Source: Tannerellaceae bacterium (GTDB taxonomy: Bacteria > Bacteroidota > Bacteroidia > Bacteroidales > Tannerellaceae). Taken from it: DNA of 48,703 nucleotides. Under the pieces are notes generated by a model, which was given only the letters and a program-made list of their open reading frames with translations, was not told the origin of the DNA and ran no database searches. Below, piece after piece: positions 18,217 to 27,723 of the stretch. The position numbers and the translations under genes were made by a program. The stretch spans positions 1-48,703 of the forward strand of contig JAITRG010000011.1 of the NCBI GenBank assembly GCA_031288515.1. The letters are read 5' to 3'. The first letter of the stretch is position 1. The number at the start of each line of letters is the position of its first letter.

Positions 18217-19052
18217 GGCGCAGTTTTTAAGGGATTTGTAATGGTTCTGTTCAGTTTTCCGGAAACCAAGCCTTCGGGATCAATCCATACCTGCTCAAAT
18301 CCGACAGCCTTTATTTGTCCGGCAACCGTATCCGATATAGCGTGTAAACGGGGAAGTTCGTCCGCCGGAACCTCTATCCGTGCCGAAGCGCCGTAATGCC
18401 TTACCCGTACATCTTTAAAACCAAGCGTATTCAAAATATCTTCCGCCCGTTCTATCTGCGCCAGTTTTTCAGCCGTGATAACCTGATGGTAAGGAATGCG
18501 GGAACTCAGGCATGGGCTTGCCGGCTTGTTCCAATTGGGCAATCCGAAATACCGGGCAAGCAGGCGGATATCCTCTTTCGTTACGTTACAGTCAACCAGG
18601 GGCGACTGTACCCGGTAGTTAGCTGCGGCCTGTAATCCGGGGCGGTAATCGCCCAGGTCGTCATAATTCGTGCCGTTCAGCACATCGAACAAAGGATATT
18701 TCTCTTTAACAGACTGTAATTCCCGGTAAAGATGTTGTTTGCAGAAGAAGCAGCGGTTTTGAGGATTTCGATTGTACTGCTCATCATTTATCTCCCTTGT
18801 TTTTATTACTTCAAGAGAAATATCAAATTGCCTGCAGAACTCTTCCGCCTGCTCAAAGTCCTTCGCTTTTAAACTTTCCGAATGGGATATGACCCCGACA
18901 GCATTGCTTTTCCCCTGTATCTTTCCGGCTAAAAACAAAACGAAAGCGGAATCGATTCCTCCGGAAAAAGCGACAATGGAACCTTTTCGTTTCCCGAACC
19001 AATCTTCCAGGCAGGATAGTTTGTCTTGAAGTATGGATGTTAGATTATCCAT
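18213..19052 (-). CDS. larE: ATP-dependent sacrificial sulfur transferase LarE
   Basis: PP-loop VAFSGGIDSAFVL; NRCFFCKQHLY; NKPASPCLSSRIPY. Confidence 0.93.
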   Translation of the reverse strand: MDNLTSILQDKLSCLEDWFGKRKGSIVAFSGGIDSAFVLFLAGKIQGKSNAVGVISHSESLKAKDFEQAEEFCRQFDISLEVIKTREINDEQYNRNPQNRCFFCKQHLYRELQSVKEKYPLFDVLNGTNYDDLGDYRPGLQAAANYRVQSPLVDCNVTKEDIRLLARYFGLPNWNKPASPCLSSRIPYHQVITAEKLAQIERAEDILNTLGFKDVRVRHYGASARIEVPADELPRLHAISDTVAGQIKAVGFEQVWIDPEGLVSGKLNRTITNPLKTAP

Positions 19053-19078
19053 TTATATTGTTATTTTATAATGATTAG

Positions 19079-19104
19079 TGACACGTGTTCTCGAAAACAT
19101 GTCA
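19079..19104. promoter_or_regulatory. imperfect 11-4-11 palindrome upstream of larE (candidate operator)
   Basis: TGACACGTGTT-CTCG-AAAACATGTCA, 9 of 11 positions symmetric. Confidence 0.45.
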
Positions 19105-19243
19105 TAAAAGTAAGACATAATTAAATACCATACGAATAATCAGGCAATAAAAAACGAAAAAATATCAACTAAAAGCGAATAGCGTCTCTATCATGGCGCC
19201 CGGAACACCTAAAAATCATTATCTTTGGCGGAAAAATAAAATT

Positions 19244-19552
19244 ATGACGTCAATTCATTTGGATGGTTTACTGATTGGAGTTATTACTTTTTTCATTATA
19301 GGGTTGTTCCACCCCATTGTTGTTAAAGCGGAATATTATTGGGGAACTAAGTGTTGGTGGGTTTTTCTGGTGTGCGGTATTTCAGGTATCATTACTTCTT
19401 TATTTACTGAAAATGTATTGCTATCGGCTATTTGCGGGGTGTTCGCCTTTTCGTCTTTCTGGTCGATAAAAGAAGTGTTCGAACAGGAAGGGCGCGTATT
19501 GAAAGGTTGGTTTCCCAAAAATCCGAAAAGAAATTATCCCGGACATACGTAA
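19244..19552 (+). CDS. DUF4491 family membrane protein
   Basis: HLDGLLIGVITFFIIGLFHPIVVKAEYYWGTKCWWVF...GWFPKNPKR. Confidence 0.8.
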   Translation: MTSIHLDGLLIGVITFFIIGLFHPIVVKAEYYWGTKCWWVFLVCGISGIITSLFTENVLLSAICGVFAFSSFWSIKEVFEQEGRVLKGWFPKNPKRNYPGHT

Positions 19553-19575
19553 TTGTATATTTACCGCCCGAAAAC

Positions 19576-19608
19576 AAAGAAGGCAGATCGTTTGAATCTG
19601 CCTTCTTT
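19576..19608. terminator. bidirectional intrinsic terminator between convergent genes
   Basis: 13-bp perfect stem AAAGAAGGCAGAT/ATCTGCCTTCTTT, T-rich flank. Confidence 0.8.
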
Positions 19609-19631
19609 ATTTTTAGTTGTTCCCTCTCAGT

Positions 19632-21065
19632 TTACTCATCATATACGCTTGTAATCACCTGTACCTGCATCTTTGACGAGTCTGTACGAAGGGTAAGGCT
19701 TGCCGGCTTCAGGTAGTTGCTTATCGATTCCGTCGTCACGGTATTAGTACTTACCGACATAGTCGTTCTGCTAACAGGGATAACCAGCATATTCAAATCC
19801 TTATCCGGCGCATACAGTAACTGATACTTTATCAGATTGGCCAGATTTGTTTTAGCAGTAACGCTCGCAACGCTAGTGGAAGTACTCGTAAGAGGAGTAA
19901 AAAAGTATAGTAAGGAAGCTGAATTATAGGTTCCTAAATAGGTAGTTATATTATCTTCCGCTTTCCCTTTTTCAAAGAATGTTTTAACGGAATCTTCCGG
20001 GATTAACAATACATTTCCGGGAGGCGACAAGGCATACTTCCAATTATCCTGCGGCATCGCTTTCAGTTCGAAATAAAAGGTATTTACCCGCCGGCCTTCT
20101 ACCTTTTCCTTTATTTCTTTAATCGGTATCGTTAAACGTGTGGCAACGCCGGCCGGAGACTTTATATACGTATACCGGTCATTGGGAGTCAATAATTTAT
20201 CCAAACCGGCATTTTTCATACGGTTCATTTGAATCACTTCCTTCGTTACAGGAAACATCTCATAAGCAATGACGGCAGAATCTATGGCTCCGGTAGAAGC
20301 CCTTTCCGCATAATAATTATAATAAATAACGATCCGCGTATCACTAACAGATAAAATATTCCCGCTCCCGAATGTATTGGTAATATATAATCCGGGGAAG
20401 AACTTATTGAAAGCCTCCTGACTGGCAAAATAACCCGGATTATTAATCGATTCATCATAGAACTTTTGTCCGAATGAAACGGGTAGCTTTATCTTAATAT
20501 GCGCATCATAAGTATACACTGTATAACTGCCACTCGTGGTTACGGCATTCCATAACGAATCGGAAACAGTCTGGTCACGGGGAGAATATGTTTTGGAAGC
20601 CAATGGATTATTAAAATCCACATATTGCGCTGGGTCAATATTCGTATAATAATTTCTTTCCAGCGGTTTTACAACAGGATACACGGTTGCCTGCATCGAA
20701 GCTAAAGAGTCGCCAATCCAGTCTCTGTTGGGATAAAAGATCATGAACTGAACCGAGTCGATCTTGCCGTTTACCGGTTCGTGCCTGAATGTAAAGCCAT
20801 CCTGTACATAGAACTGGCAGATAAAATCCGCTTTCAGATCGCCGAATAACGGATCATATATCTCTCCCAGTAAGCCGGTGGTCGTTTTGGCATATACCGA
20901 ATCAAGCAATACCGTAGACGCTTTGAGCATAAACGTATCGGCTTTTAACGTAGGCGTATCCTCATCCGGCTGAATACTTGGCCCTACCAATCCAAAATCA
21001 TCATTACAACCGTTCAGGAATATACTCCCTGCAACAATCCCAAGTATAAAAAGTTTGATTTTCAT
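19632..21065 (-). CDS. DUF4270 family lipoprotein
   Basis: Lipobox FLNGCNDDF, VGPSIQP; typical Bacteroidales neighbour of the GT5 gene. Confidence 0.8.
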   Translation of the reverse strand: MKIKLFILGIVAGSIFLNGCNDDFGLVGPSIQPDEDTPTLKADTFMLKASTVLLDSVYAKTTTGLLGEIYDPLFGDLKADFICQFYVQDGFTFRHEPVNGKIDSVQFMIFYPNRDWIGDSLASMQATVYPVVKPLERNYYTNIDPAQYVDFNNPLASKTYSPRDQTVSDSLWNAVTTSGSYTVYTYDAHIKIKLPVSFGQKFYDESINNPGYFASQEAFNKFFPGLYITNTFGSGNILSVSDTRIVIYYNYYAERASTGAIDSAVIAYEMFPVTKEVIQMNRMKNAGLDKLLTPNDRYTYIKSPAGVATRLTIPIKEIKEKVEGRRVNTFYFELKAMPQDNWKYALSPPGNVLLIPEDSVKTFFEKGKAEDNITTYLGTYNSASLLYFFTPLTSTSTSVASVTAKTNLANLIKYQLLYAPDKDLNMLVIPVSRTTMSVSTNTVTTESISNYLKPASLTLRTDSSKMQVQVITSVYDE

Positions 21066-21080
21066 TTTTTATTGTATTTC

Positions 21081-21899
21081 TTATTTAGAATCCAATACTA
21101 TATCGTAAAACTTATTAAAAGAGTCTATATAATCATCCGGAGATTGATAAGGCAGGAAGGGCTTCCCGTTTATGCCTGAAATATAAGAAGTTATTTCCGG
21201 GTTAACGCTTTCGCTTCCCTGTATAACGCCATCCGCGAAATCAATCGCCAATTTCGTCAGGGAAACAAAACCCGTATCATTCTTTAATAGCGCCACATCC
21301 TCGTCGGTAGCTCCGTCCATTTTCAGTTTGCCGGCAAAATCTTTCCGCAGAGGCGTGTTAAATCCATCATCATACACAGAATAAACAATCTTTGCACTCT
21401 TCAAACAAGGATCGTCGACATACATACGTTTGATATAAAGGGCCGTTAAAGCCGACATCCATCCATGGCAATGAATCAGATCCGGCATCCAGCGAAGTTT
21501 TTTAATCGTCTCCAGCACTCCGCGTACATAAAAAATAGAACGTTCATCATTATCTTCATATTCCTTTCCCCCTGCATCGCATACAAGAGATTTTCGCTGA
21601 AAAAAATCTTCATTATCAATAAAATACACCTGCATTCTGGCAGATTGTATAGAAGCGACTTTTATTATCAGTGGATGATCCGTATCGTCGATAATCAAAT
21701 TCATTCCAGACAAACGAATCACCTCGTGTAACTGGTTGCGCCTCTCGTTAATGTTTCCAAATTTAGGCATGAATGTCCTGATTTCACGTCCACACTCCTG
21801 TGTACCTTGAGGCAAATTCCTGCCTATTATAGCTATTTCTGATTCCGGTAGATAAGGGGTTATTTCTTGAGTGATAAACAAAATTCTTTTTGCATCCAT
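21081..21899 (-). CDS. glycogen/starch synthase GT5 catalytic-domain protein (N-terminal domain only)
   Basis: FITQEITPYLPESEIA, DLIHCHGWMSALTALYIKRMY; about 270 aa, no C-terminal GT1 domain. Confidence 0.78.
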   Translation of the reverse strand: MDAKRILFITQEITPYLPESEIAIIGRNLPQGTQECGREIRTFMPKFGNINERRNQLHEVIRLSGMNLIIDDTDHPLIIKVASIQSARMQVYFIDNEDFFQRKSLVCDAGGKEYEDNDERSIFYVRGVLETIKKLRWMPDLIHCHGWMSALTALYIKRMYVDDPCLKSAKIVYSVYDDGFNTPLRKDFAGKLKMDGATDEDVALLKNDTGFVSLTKLAIDFADGVIQGSESVNPEITSYISGINGKPFLPYQSPDDYIDSFNKFYDIVLDSK

Positions 21900-22188
21900 T
21901 CTAATAAAATTATTTTAAGATGGTGCAAAGATAACACTTTTTTAAGGGAAAACCGTTATAAAAATTCAAAATAAGCCCTAACACAGTATTATTCAGTCTT
22001 TCTTCCTTATTTCCATCTCCCTGTTCCTATCTCTTTATTCCTTCCATATGAAAAAGTAACGGCGCCTTCATATGAAATTATTGTTTGTCCTGCGTTAACG
22101 CATTAATTCTTTCTCATCAAAAGCGTAAAGCCTCCATCCCCCTTATTCAGGCCCATGTTATTACCCCATTACACAAGCTTGTCTGGCG

Positions 22189-22735
22189 ACGTCTTTCAGC
22201 CTTCATCCGGTTTATAGATACTTGCGTATGAACGGCTATGGCTGAAAGAAGACCCTTCAGCCTCCTTTCAGAAAAAAAATTACAGAGCCGGTAAAAAAAG
22301 AAAAAAATCATTGCATCCTCTTTTCCAAACCATTGCGACGCCTTTGGTAAACCATTGAGAAGACTCTGATGAAGCATTGCGAAGACTAAAAAAAAGCGCT
22401 ATGACGCCTTCAACAGACCATTATTATGGTTTGGTAAAAAGTATATAATGGTTTGCCAAAGGCATTATAACGGTTTACTAAAGACGTCGTAACGGCTTTT
22501 TTATGGCGTCAATCCCTCTCCTCCGGTTTTCCGACTGTAAGGAAGCTGAAAGGTCTTCTTTCGTCTTCTTTCAGGATTTCATTCTGTAAACCAGTCAGTT
22601 GCAACAAAACTGGAAGCTGAAAGGAAAGGCGAAAAAGTATCGTTTAGCAGGGGGGCCTGTTGAAAAAGCAGTTTCCGGGCGGATATCAGGTCTATCTTCT
22701 TTTTTCGCACGTTTTTTAATCTGTTAAAGTAGAAA
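22189..22735 (-). mobile_element. MITE-like element with 22-bp tandem-unit core, copy 1 (inverted relative to copy at window end)
   Basis: TIR-like arms 22242-22262 and 22544-22564; array 22307-22503; long homology to the reverse complement of 48148-48703. Confidence 0.75.
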
Positions 22736-22828
22736 TAATATGCAATGTGGTAATAATAAATTTACCCTTTGCTTTCATAAACGATAATTATTTCTTTGCT
22801 TTGTGCTCGTTTTTAAATACGGTTTACA

Positions 22829-23683
22829 ATGAAAGTAATTTCCAGTATCTGCGAATTGAAAAATTGCCTTTCCGAAGAAAGGCGAAAAAACAGGACAATC
22901 GGGTTCGTTCCTACCATGGGCGCTTTGCACGACGGCCATATTAGTTTGGTAAAACGCTGTGTAGAAGAGAATGACATATGCGTGGTCAGCCTGTTTGTAA
23001 ATCCGACGCAATTTAACGATAAACAGGATCTTGCCACCTACCCCCGTACGCCGGAAAATGATTACGCATTACTTGAAGCAGCCCGGTGCGATTACGTATT
23101 TGCCCCGGCAGAAAAAGAAATGTATCCCGAACCGGACACACGGATATTCAATCTGGGGCCGGTAGCGGAGGTAATGGAAGGGGCTCGCCGCCCGGGACAC
23201 TTCAACGGCGTAGCCCAAATAGTAAGCAAACTGTTCTATATCGTAGAGCCAGTTAAAGCTTATTTTGGCGAAAAAGACTTTCAGCAAATAGCTGTGATCC
23301 GGGTGATGGCGAAAGAATTAAACCTGCCGGTGGAAATTGTTCCCTGTCCTGTCCTGCGCGAAGCCAGCGGGCTTGCGATGAGCAGCCGGAATATGCGCCT
23401 GACCTCCGGACAACATCAAAAAGCTGCTTTGATAGCTCGTACATTGAAAGAAAGTACTACCTTTGTACCCGGAAAAAAGGTGCAAGAGGTAATAGATTAC
23501 GTGGTGAATACCATCAACAATGAGCCGGTATTGCAGGTAGAATATTTCGACATTGTAGACAGAAATACGCTACAATCTGTTAAAAACTGGGAAGAAACGG
23601 TTGATCCGGTAGGTTGTATAGCCGTCTTTTGTGGTGAAACCAGGTTGATAGATAACATAACGTACAGAAACAAATTGTCTTAA
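22829..23683 (+). CDS. panC: pantoate-beta-alanine ligase
   Basis: [36 protein letters not shown]. Confidence 0.96.
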   Translation: MKVISSICELKNCLSEERRKNRTIGFVPTMGALHDGHISLVKRCVEENDICVVSLFVNPTQFNDKQDLATYPRTPENDYALLEAARCDYVFAPAEKEMYPEPDTRIFNLGPVAEVMEGARRPGHFNGVAQIVSKLFYIVEPVKAYFGEKDFQQIAVIRVMAKELNLPVEIVPCPVLREASGLAMSSRNMRLTSGQHQKAALIARTLKESTTFVPGKKVQEVIDYVVNTINNEPVLQVEYFDIVDRNTLQSVKNWEETVDPVGCIAVFCGETRLIDNITYRNKLS

Positions 23684-23692
23684 CGCAAGCAT

Positions 23693-24043
23693 ATGTTTAT
23701 TGAAATTGTTAAGTCGAAAATCCATCGGGTCACAGTAACCGAAGCAAACTTGAATTACATCGGCAGTATTACGATTGACGAGGATTTATTAGACGCCGCC
23801 AATATGATTCCCAATGAAAAAGTTACCATTGTAAATAACAACAACGGAGAACGGTTTGAGACATATATAATAAAAGGAGAACGCGGCTCGGGCGTTGTCT
23901 GCCTTAACGGAGCGGCAGCCAGGAAAGCGCAGCCAGGCGACATCATTATTATCATGTCATTTGCCTTTATGGACTTCGAAGAAGCCAAGTCTTTTACGCC
24001 GGCCATTATTTTCCCCGATACGGCAACAAACAGACTGATATAA
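23693..24043 (+). CDS. panD: aspartate 1-decarboxylase
   Basis: [39 protein letters not shown]. Confidence 0.96.
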   Translation: MFIEIVKSKIHRVTVTEANLNYIGSITIDEDLLDAANMIPNEKVTIVNNNNGERFETYIIKGERGSGVVCLNGAAARKAQPGDIIIIMSFAFMDFEEAKSFTPAIIFPDTATNRLI

Positions 24044-24052
24044 ACCGGTAGC

Positions 24053-25375
24053 ATGTATACCAACAAACAAATACGGAATGTCAGCTATCCCATATTCCTC
24101 AGCCTGCTGGCGCAAAATATAATTAATGTAACGGATACGGCCTTCCTCGGGAGGGTGGGAGAAGTAGAATTGGGCGCCTCGGCATTAGGCGGTTTATTTT
24201 ATATCTGCTGCTTTACGATTGCTTTTGGCTTCAGCACAGGTTCGCAAATTATGATAGCCCGGAGGAATGGCGAGGAAGAATACAGGCAAGTAGGCCCGGT
24301 GATGATACAGGGCGTATGCTTTCTAATCGTCCTGGCCATACTGTTATTTACCCTGACCCGTTTCTTTTCTACGAATATCATGCGCGTGCTTATCTCGTCG
24401 GATACCATTATGAATGCGGCAGCCGACTTTTTGAATCTCCGCGTATTCGGTTTCTTTTTCTCTTTCGCAAGTGTCATGTTCAGAGCGTTCTTTGTCGGGA
24501 TAACCCGAACCAAGGTACTTACGTTCAACGCCATATTAATGGCTATTACGAATATTATCTTAGACTATCTGTTAATATTCGGGCATGGCGGATTCCCGGA
24601 GATGGGGATCGAAGGGGCGGCTATCGCTTCCGTTGCGGCAGAAGCGGTATCTATCCTCTTTTTCGTTGTATACACACGCTTTACGGTAGACATACGGAAA
24701 TACGGGCTTAACCGGTTCGAAGGTTTCGACTTTAAACTTTTAAAACGAATACTGAGTATCTCTATCTTTACCATGATGCAGTACTTCATATCCATGAGTA
24801 CATTCCTGCTGTTCTTTATCGCCGTAGAACGTATCGGGCAGCGCGAGCTGGCAATCGCAAATATTATCCGCAGTATTTACATTATACTGTTCATCCCCGT
24901 CAACTCGTTGGCTACGGCAACCAATTCGTTTGTCAGCAACGCAATCGGCGCCGGACAGACCGGTCAGGTAATTCCCATTATCCGGAAAATCGCACGCATA
25001 TCGTTCTTCATCATGGCCCTTTGCGCTCTTATTATTTGTTCGATACCCCGCTATGTGATATCTGTTTATACGAACGACCCCACGCTCGTAGCAGGCTCCG
25101 TAGCCTCCGTATATGTTATTGCCGGGGCAATGCTGATATGCGCCGTCGGGAATATTGTGTTCAACGGCGTGTCGGGAACAGGCAATACACGCTCGGCCCT
25201 CTTGATGGAGGTTATTATTTTAATTTTTTATACAATTTATATTATTGTCATCGGCATGTATCTGAAGATGCCGGTACATATCTGCTTTACTTCCGAAATA
25301 ATCTACTATGGAGGACTATTAACTCTCAGCGTCTTCTATCTGAAAAAAGGCAATTGGCAAAACAAACGTATCTAA
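24053..25375 (+). CDS. MATE family efflux transporter
   Basis: 12-TM protein; RNVSYPIFLSLLAQNIINVTDTAFLGRVG. Confidence 0.93.
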   Translation: MYTNKQIRNVSYPIFLSLLAQNIINVTDTAFLGRVGEVELGASALGGLFYICCFTIAFGFSTGSQIMIARRNGEEEYRQVGPVMIQGVCFLIVLAILLFTLTRFFSTNIMRVLISSDTIMNAAADFLNLRVFGFFFSFASVMFRAFFVGITRTKVLTFNAILMAITNIILDYLLIFGHGGFPEMGIEGAAIASVAAEAVSILFFVVYTRFTVDIRKYGLNRFEGFDFKLLKRILSISIFTMMQYFISMSTFLLFFIAVERIGQRELAIANIIRSIYIILFIPVNSLATATNSFVSNAIGAGQTGQVIPIIRKIARISFFIMALCALIICSIPRYVISVYTNDPTLVAGSVASVYVIAGAMLICAVGNIVFNGVSGTGNTRSALLMEVIILIFYTIYIIVIGMYLKMPVHICFTSEIIYYGGLLTLSVFYLKKGNWQNKRI

Positions 25376-25492
25376 ATGCAAAAATATTCGAATTTTATAG
25401 TTGACAATTAAAAAAAAATGCACATATTTGGGGAAAAGTTAAGATAATTAAGATAAAGAGCGTGGGGTGTTTAACAAATGTCAACTGTCATG

Positions 25493-25816
25493 GAAGAATC
25501 AATGAAGAAGACACAAGGTGAAAATGGGGATAAAGAGATTCTGTACTCAAAAGCTATAAAAGCAGGAAAAAGGATTTATTACCTGGATGTGAAAAAGAAT
25601 CAGAAAGAAGACTTATTTCTGGCCATAACGGAAAGTAAGAAAATTCAGCCGAAAGATGGATCTCCTTTATCATTCGAGAAACATAAAATCTTTCTTTACA
25701 AGGAAGATTTTGATAAATTCTTAGAAGGTATACAGGATATTATAGGGTATATCCGCAAACAAAATGAAACTGCTGCCGGAGAGGCGGCAGACGAAAGAAG
25801 GCTGACTTTGTTATAA
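25493..25816 (+). CDS. DUF3276/PUR-alpha-like family protein
   Basis: EILYSKAIKAGKRIYYLDVKKNQKEDLFLAITESKK. Confidence 0.85.
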   Translation, partial: EESMKKTQGENGDKEILYSKAIKAGKRIYYLDVKKNQKEDLFLAITESKKIQPKDGSPLSFEKHKIFLYKEDFDKFLEGIQDIIGYIRKQNETAAGEAADERRLTLL

Positions 25817-25830
25817 AAGCCAGCCTTCTT
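25795..25830. terminator. intrinsic terminator overlapping the DUF3276 stop codon
   Basis: AAGAAGGCTG...CAGCCTTCTT followed by TT. Confidence 0.65.
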
Positions 25831-25850
25831 TTAAAGTACGTCGCATGTCA

Positions 25851-26018
25851 TCATGCCGGGTGAATTGCTTCTGTCGGACAGGCGTCTGCGCATGTTCCGC
25901 AATCCGTACAAGACTCCGGATCTATAGCATAGATATCACCTTCCGAAATTGCCCCCACCGGGCATTCGTCAATACAAGTACCACATGCAATACAATCTTC
26001 GCTAATTACGTAAGCCAT
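25851..26018 (-). CDS. 4Fe-4S (2x) ferredoxin, 55 aa
   Basis: Not in the supplied ORF list; translation MAYVISEDCIACGTCIDECPVGAISEGDIYAIDPESCTDCGTCADACPTEAIHPA. Confidence 0.93.
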   Translation of the reverse strand: MAYVISEDCIACGTCIDECPVGAISEGDIYAIDPESCTDCGTCADACPTEAIHPA

Positions 26019-26172
26019 CTTATTAAACGTTTAAATTCAATTATTAAAAAAACTATTAGTGGGTACAAAAATATAGTTTTCTTTGAAGTAAAAAAACATA
26101 TCTCCCATTATTTATTCATATAACCAATTTCTGCAATAAATTGTTTGAATCCCCGTTATTACACAAAATGAA

Positions 26173-26883
26173 TTGCAATTGAGACGTTTATTAGTATCAT
26201 TATATCTGCTTAGTCTCTTAACAGGCAGCGCTATGGCGCAGATTGAAAAAGTTAAGAATCAGCCATATGCCGATATGAAATTATTTCATCTCGGATTTCA
26301 TGTCGGGCTTCATACGCAGGATTTGATTCTTACGAATACAGGCGCGGTTACTGCCGGCGGCGAAACATGGTTTGCCGAAATCCCTGTTTACTCGCCGGGG
26401 TTTAGCGTGGGAATAATCGGCGATATGTTTATGAATCCTTATTTTAATCTCCGTTTTATACCAAGCATTCATTTTGGAGATAAAAAAATTGTATTCCGCG
26501 AATATAAGTCGGGAGAAGAACATGCGGCCATAGTCCGCTCAAATTACCTGACATTCCCCTTGGAAGTAAAATACAGTTCTTTCCGCTTGAACAATTACCG
26601 CCCGTATCTGACTGCCGGCGTTTACGGCGCATTGGATTTAGGACGTAAAAAAGGGGAATCAATCCTTCTGAAAGGAATGGACTACGGAATCGCGCTGGGC
26701 GTTGGATGCGACATTTACCTGCCTTATTTTAAGCTCTGTCCCGAACTTAAATTCCACTTTGGATTAAGCGACTTACTGGTGACAAACCGGACGGATTTAA
26801 CGCAGCCCGAATTGGGTATTTATACGGATGCGCTATCAAAAGCGACTTCCCGCATGATTATACTGACTTTTAACTTCGAGTAG
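26173..26883 (+). CDS. porT: PorT family (type IX secretion-associated) outer membrane protein
   Basis: QPYADMKLFHLGFHVGLHTQDL; beta-barrel; ends in TFNFE. Confidence 0.8.
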   Translation: MQLRRLLVSLYLLSLLTGSAMAQIEKVKNQPYADMKLFHLGFHVGLHTQDLILTNTGAVTAGGETWFAEIPVYSPGFSVGIIGDMFMNPYFNLRFIPSIHFGDKKIVFREYKSGEEHAAIVRSNYLTFPLEVKYSSFRLNNYRPYLTAGVYGALDLGRKKGESILLKGMDYGIALGVGCDIYLPYFKLCPELKFHFGLSDLLVTNRTDLTQPELGIYTDALSKATSRMIILTFNFE

Positions 26884-27703
26884 AAAGTTCTATATAAATA
26901 TACATCGCCGGTATAGCCATAAGGATACTGTCGAGGCGGTCTAACATGCCTCCATGCCCGGGAATTATAGCGCCGGAGTCTTTAATAGCAAGCGTCCGCT
27001 TTAACAACGACTCAGCCAAATCGCCCCACGTAGCAAAAAGAACGACAATAGCCGATAAGCCCAACCAATTATACCAGCTTAAACCGGGTACATAATACGC
27101 GAACAATTGAGAGGAAAGTAAAACGATAATAAGCCCTCCTAAAAAACCTTCCCAGGACTTTTTAGGAGATATCCGTTCAAAAAGACGGTGTTTGCCAATC
27201 GTAGAACCCACCAGGTAGGCGCCGGTATCATTTAACCAAACAAACACAAATAGCGTTAATCCGAATAAGGGCGTAAACACGACTCCGCCCGAATCGGCCG
27301 GGGTAAACAGGATGAAATTCAACAAAGAAAACGAACCGGCGCAATAAACCTGCCCTAATAAAGTATAAGCCAGATTGTTGACAGGATTAGCCTCTTTGCG
27401 GTATAACCCGGCAATAAACAGATACATTAAAAAAAGGAGGTAAGGGAGAAATATCTCCTTCCCTGACAGTTCATTTACATAAGCAAACGTTGAAAAGAAA
27501 AGATAAACGCCTCCCAACATATTAATCAAACGTTCCGGCAAAGCATTCTTATGCTGATTTAAAAGCCCGGAAAACTCCCATACGGTAAGCGCTACAATCA
27601 AAGAAAAAACGAGTAGAAACAAGTAAGGGTGTATACATAGCCCGCTTACAATAATTGCAACGAATATTGCTCCGGATAAGGTTCTTATGACTAAGTTATT
27701 CAA
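26870..27703 (-). CDS. cdsA: phosphatidate cytidylyltransferase
   Basis: NDTGAYLVGSTIGKHRLFERISPKKSWEGFLGG; SGAIIPGHGGMLDRLDS. Confidence 0.95.
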   Translation of the reverse strand: MNNLVIRTLSGAIFVAIIVSGLCIHPYLFLLVFSLIVALTVWEFSGLLNQHKNALPERLINMLGGVYLFFSTFAYVNELSGKEIFLPYLLFLMYLFIAGLYRKEANPVNNLAYTLLGQVYCAGSFSLLNFILFTPADSGGVVFTPLFGLTLFVFVWLNDTGAYLVGSTIGKHRLFERISPKKSWEGFLGGLIIVLLSSQLFAYYVPGLSWYNWLGLSAIVVLFATWGDLAESLLKRTLAIKDSGAIIPGHGGMLDRLDSILMAIPAMYIYIELSTRS

Positions 27704-27723
27704 GATTATGCGTTATTTAAGAG

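Noticed and set aside
17392-18396. 334-aa + strand ORF
   Set aside because: Lies antisense to larC/larE, which have clear family motifs; no recognisable domain; shadow ORF.
22147-22377. ORF MLHQSLLNGLPKASQ... also seen at 48494-48691 as a conserved small protein
   Set aside because: The similarity comes from the duplicated MITE-like DNA; the ORF crosses 22-bp non-triplet repeats and diverges by indels.
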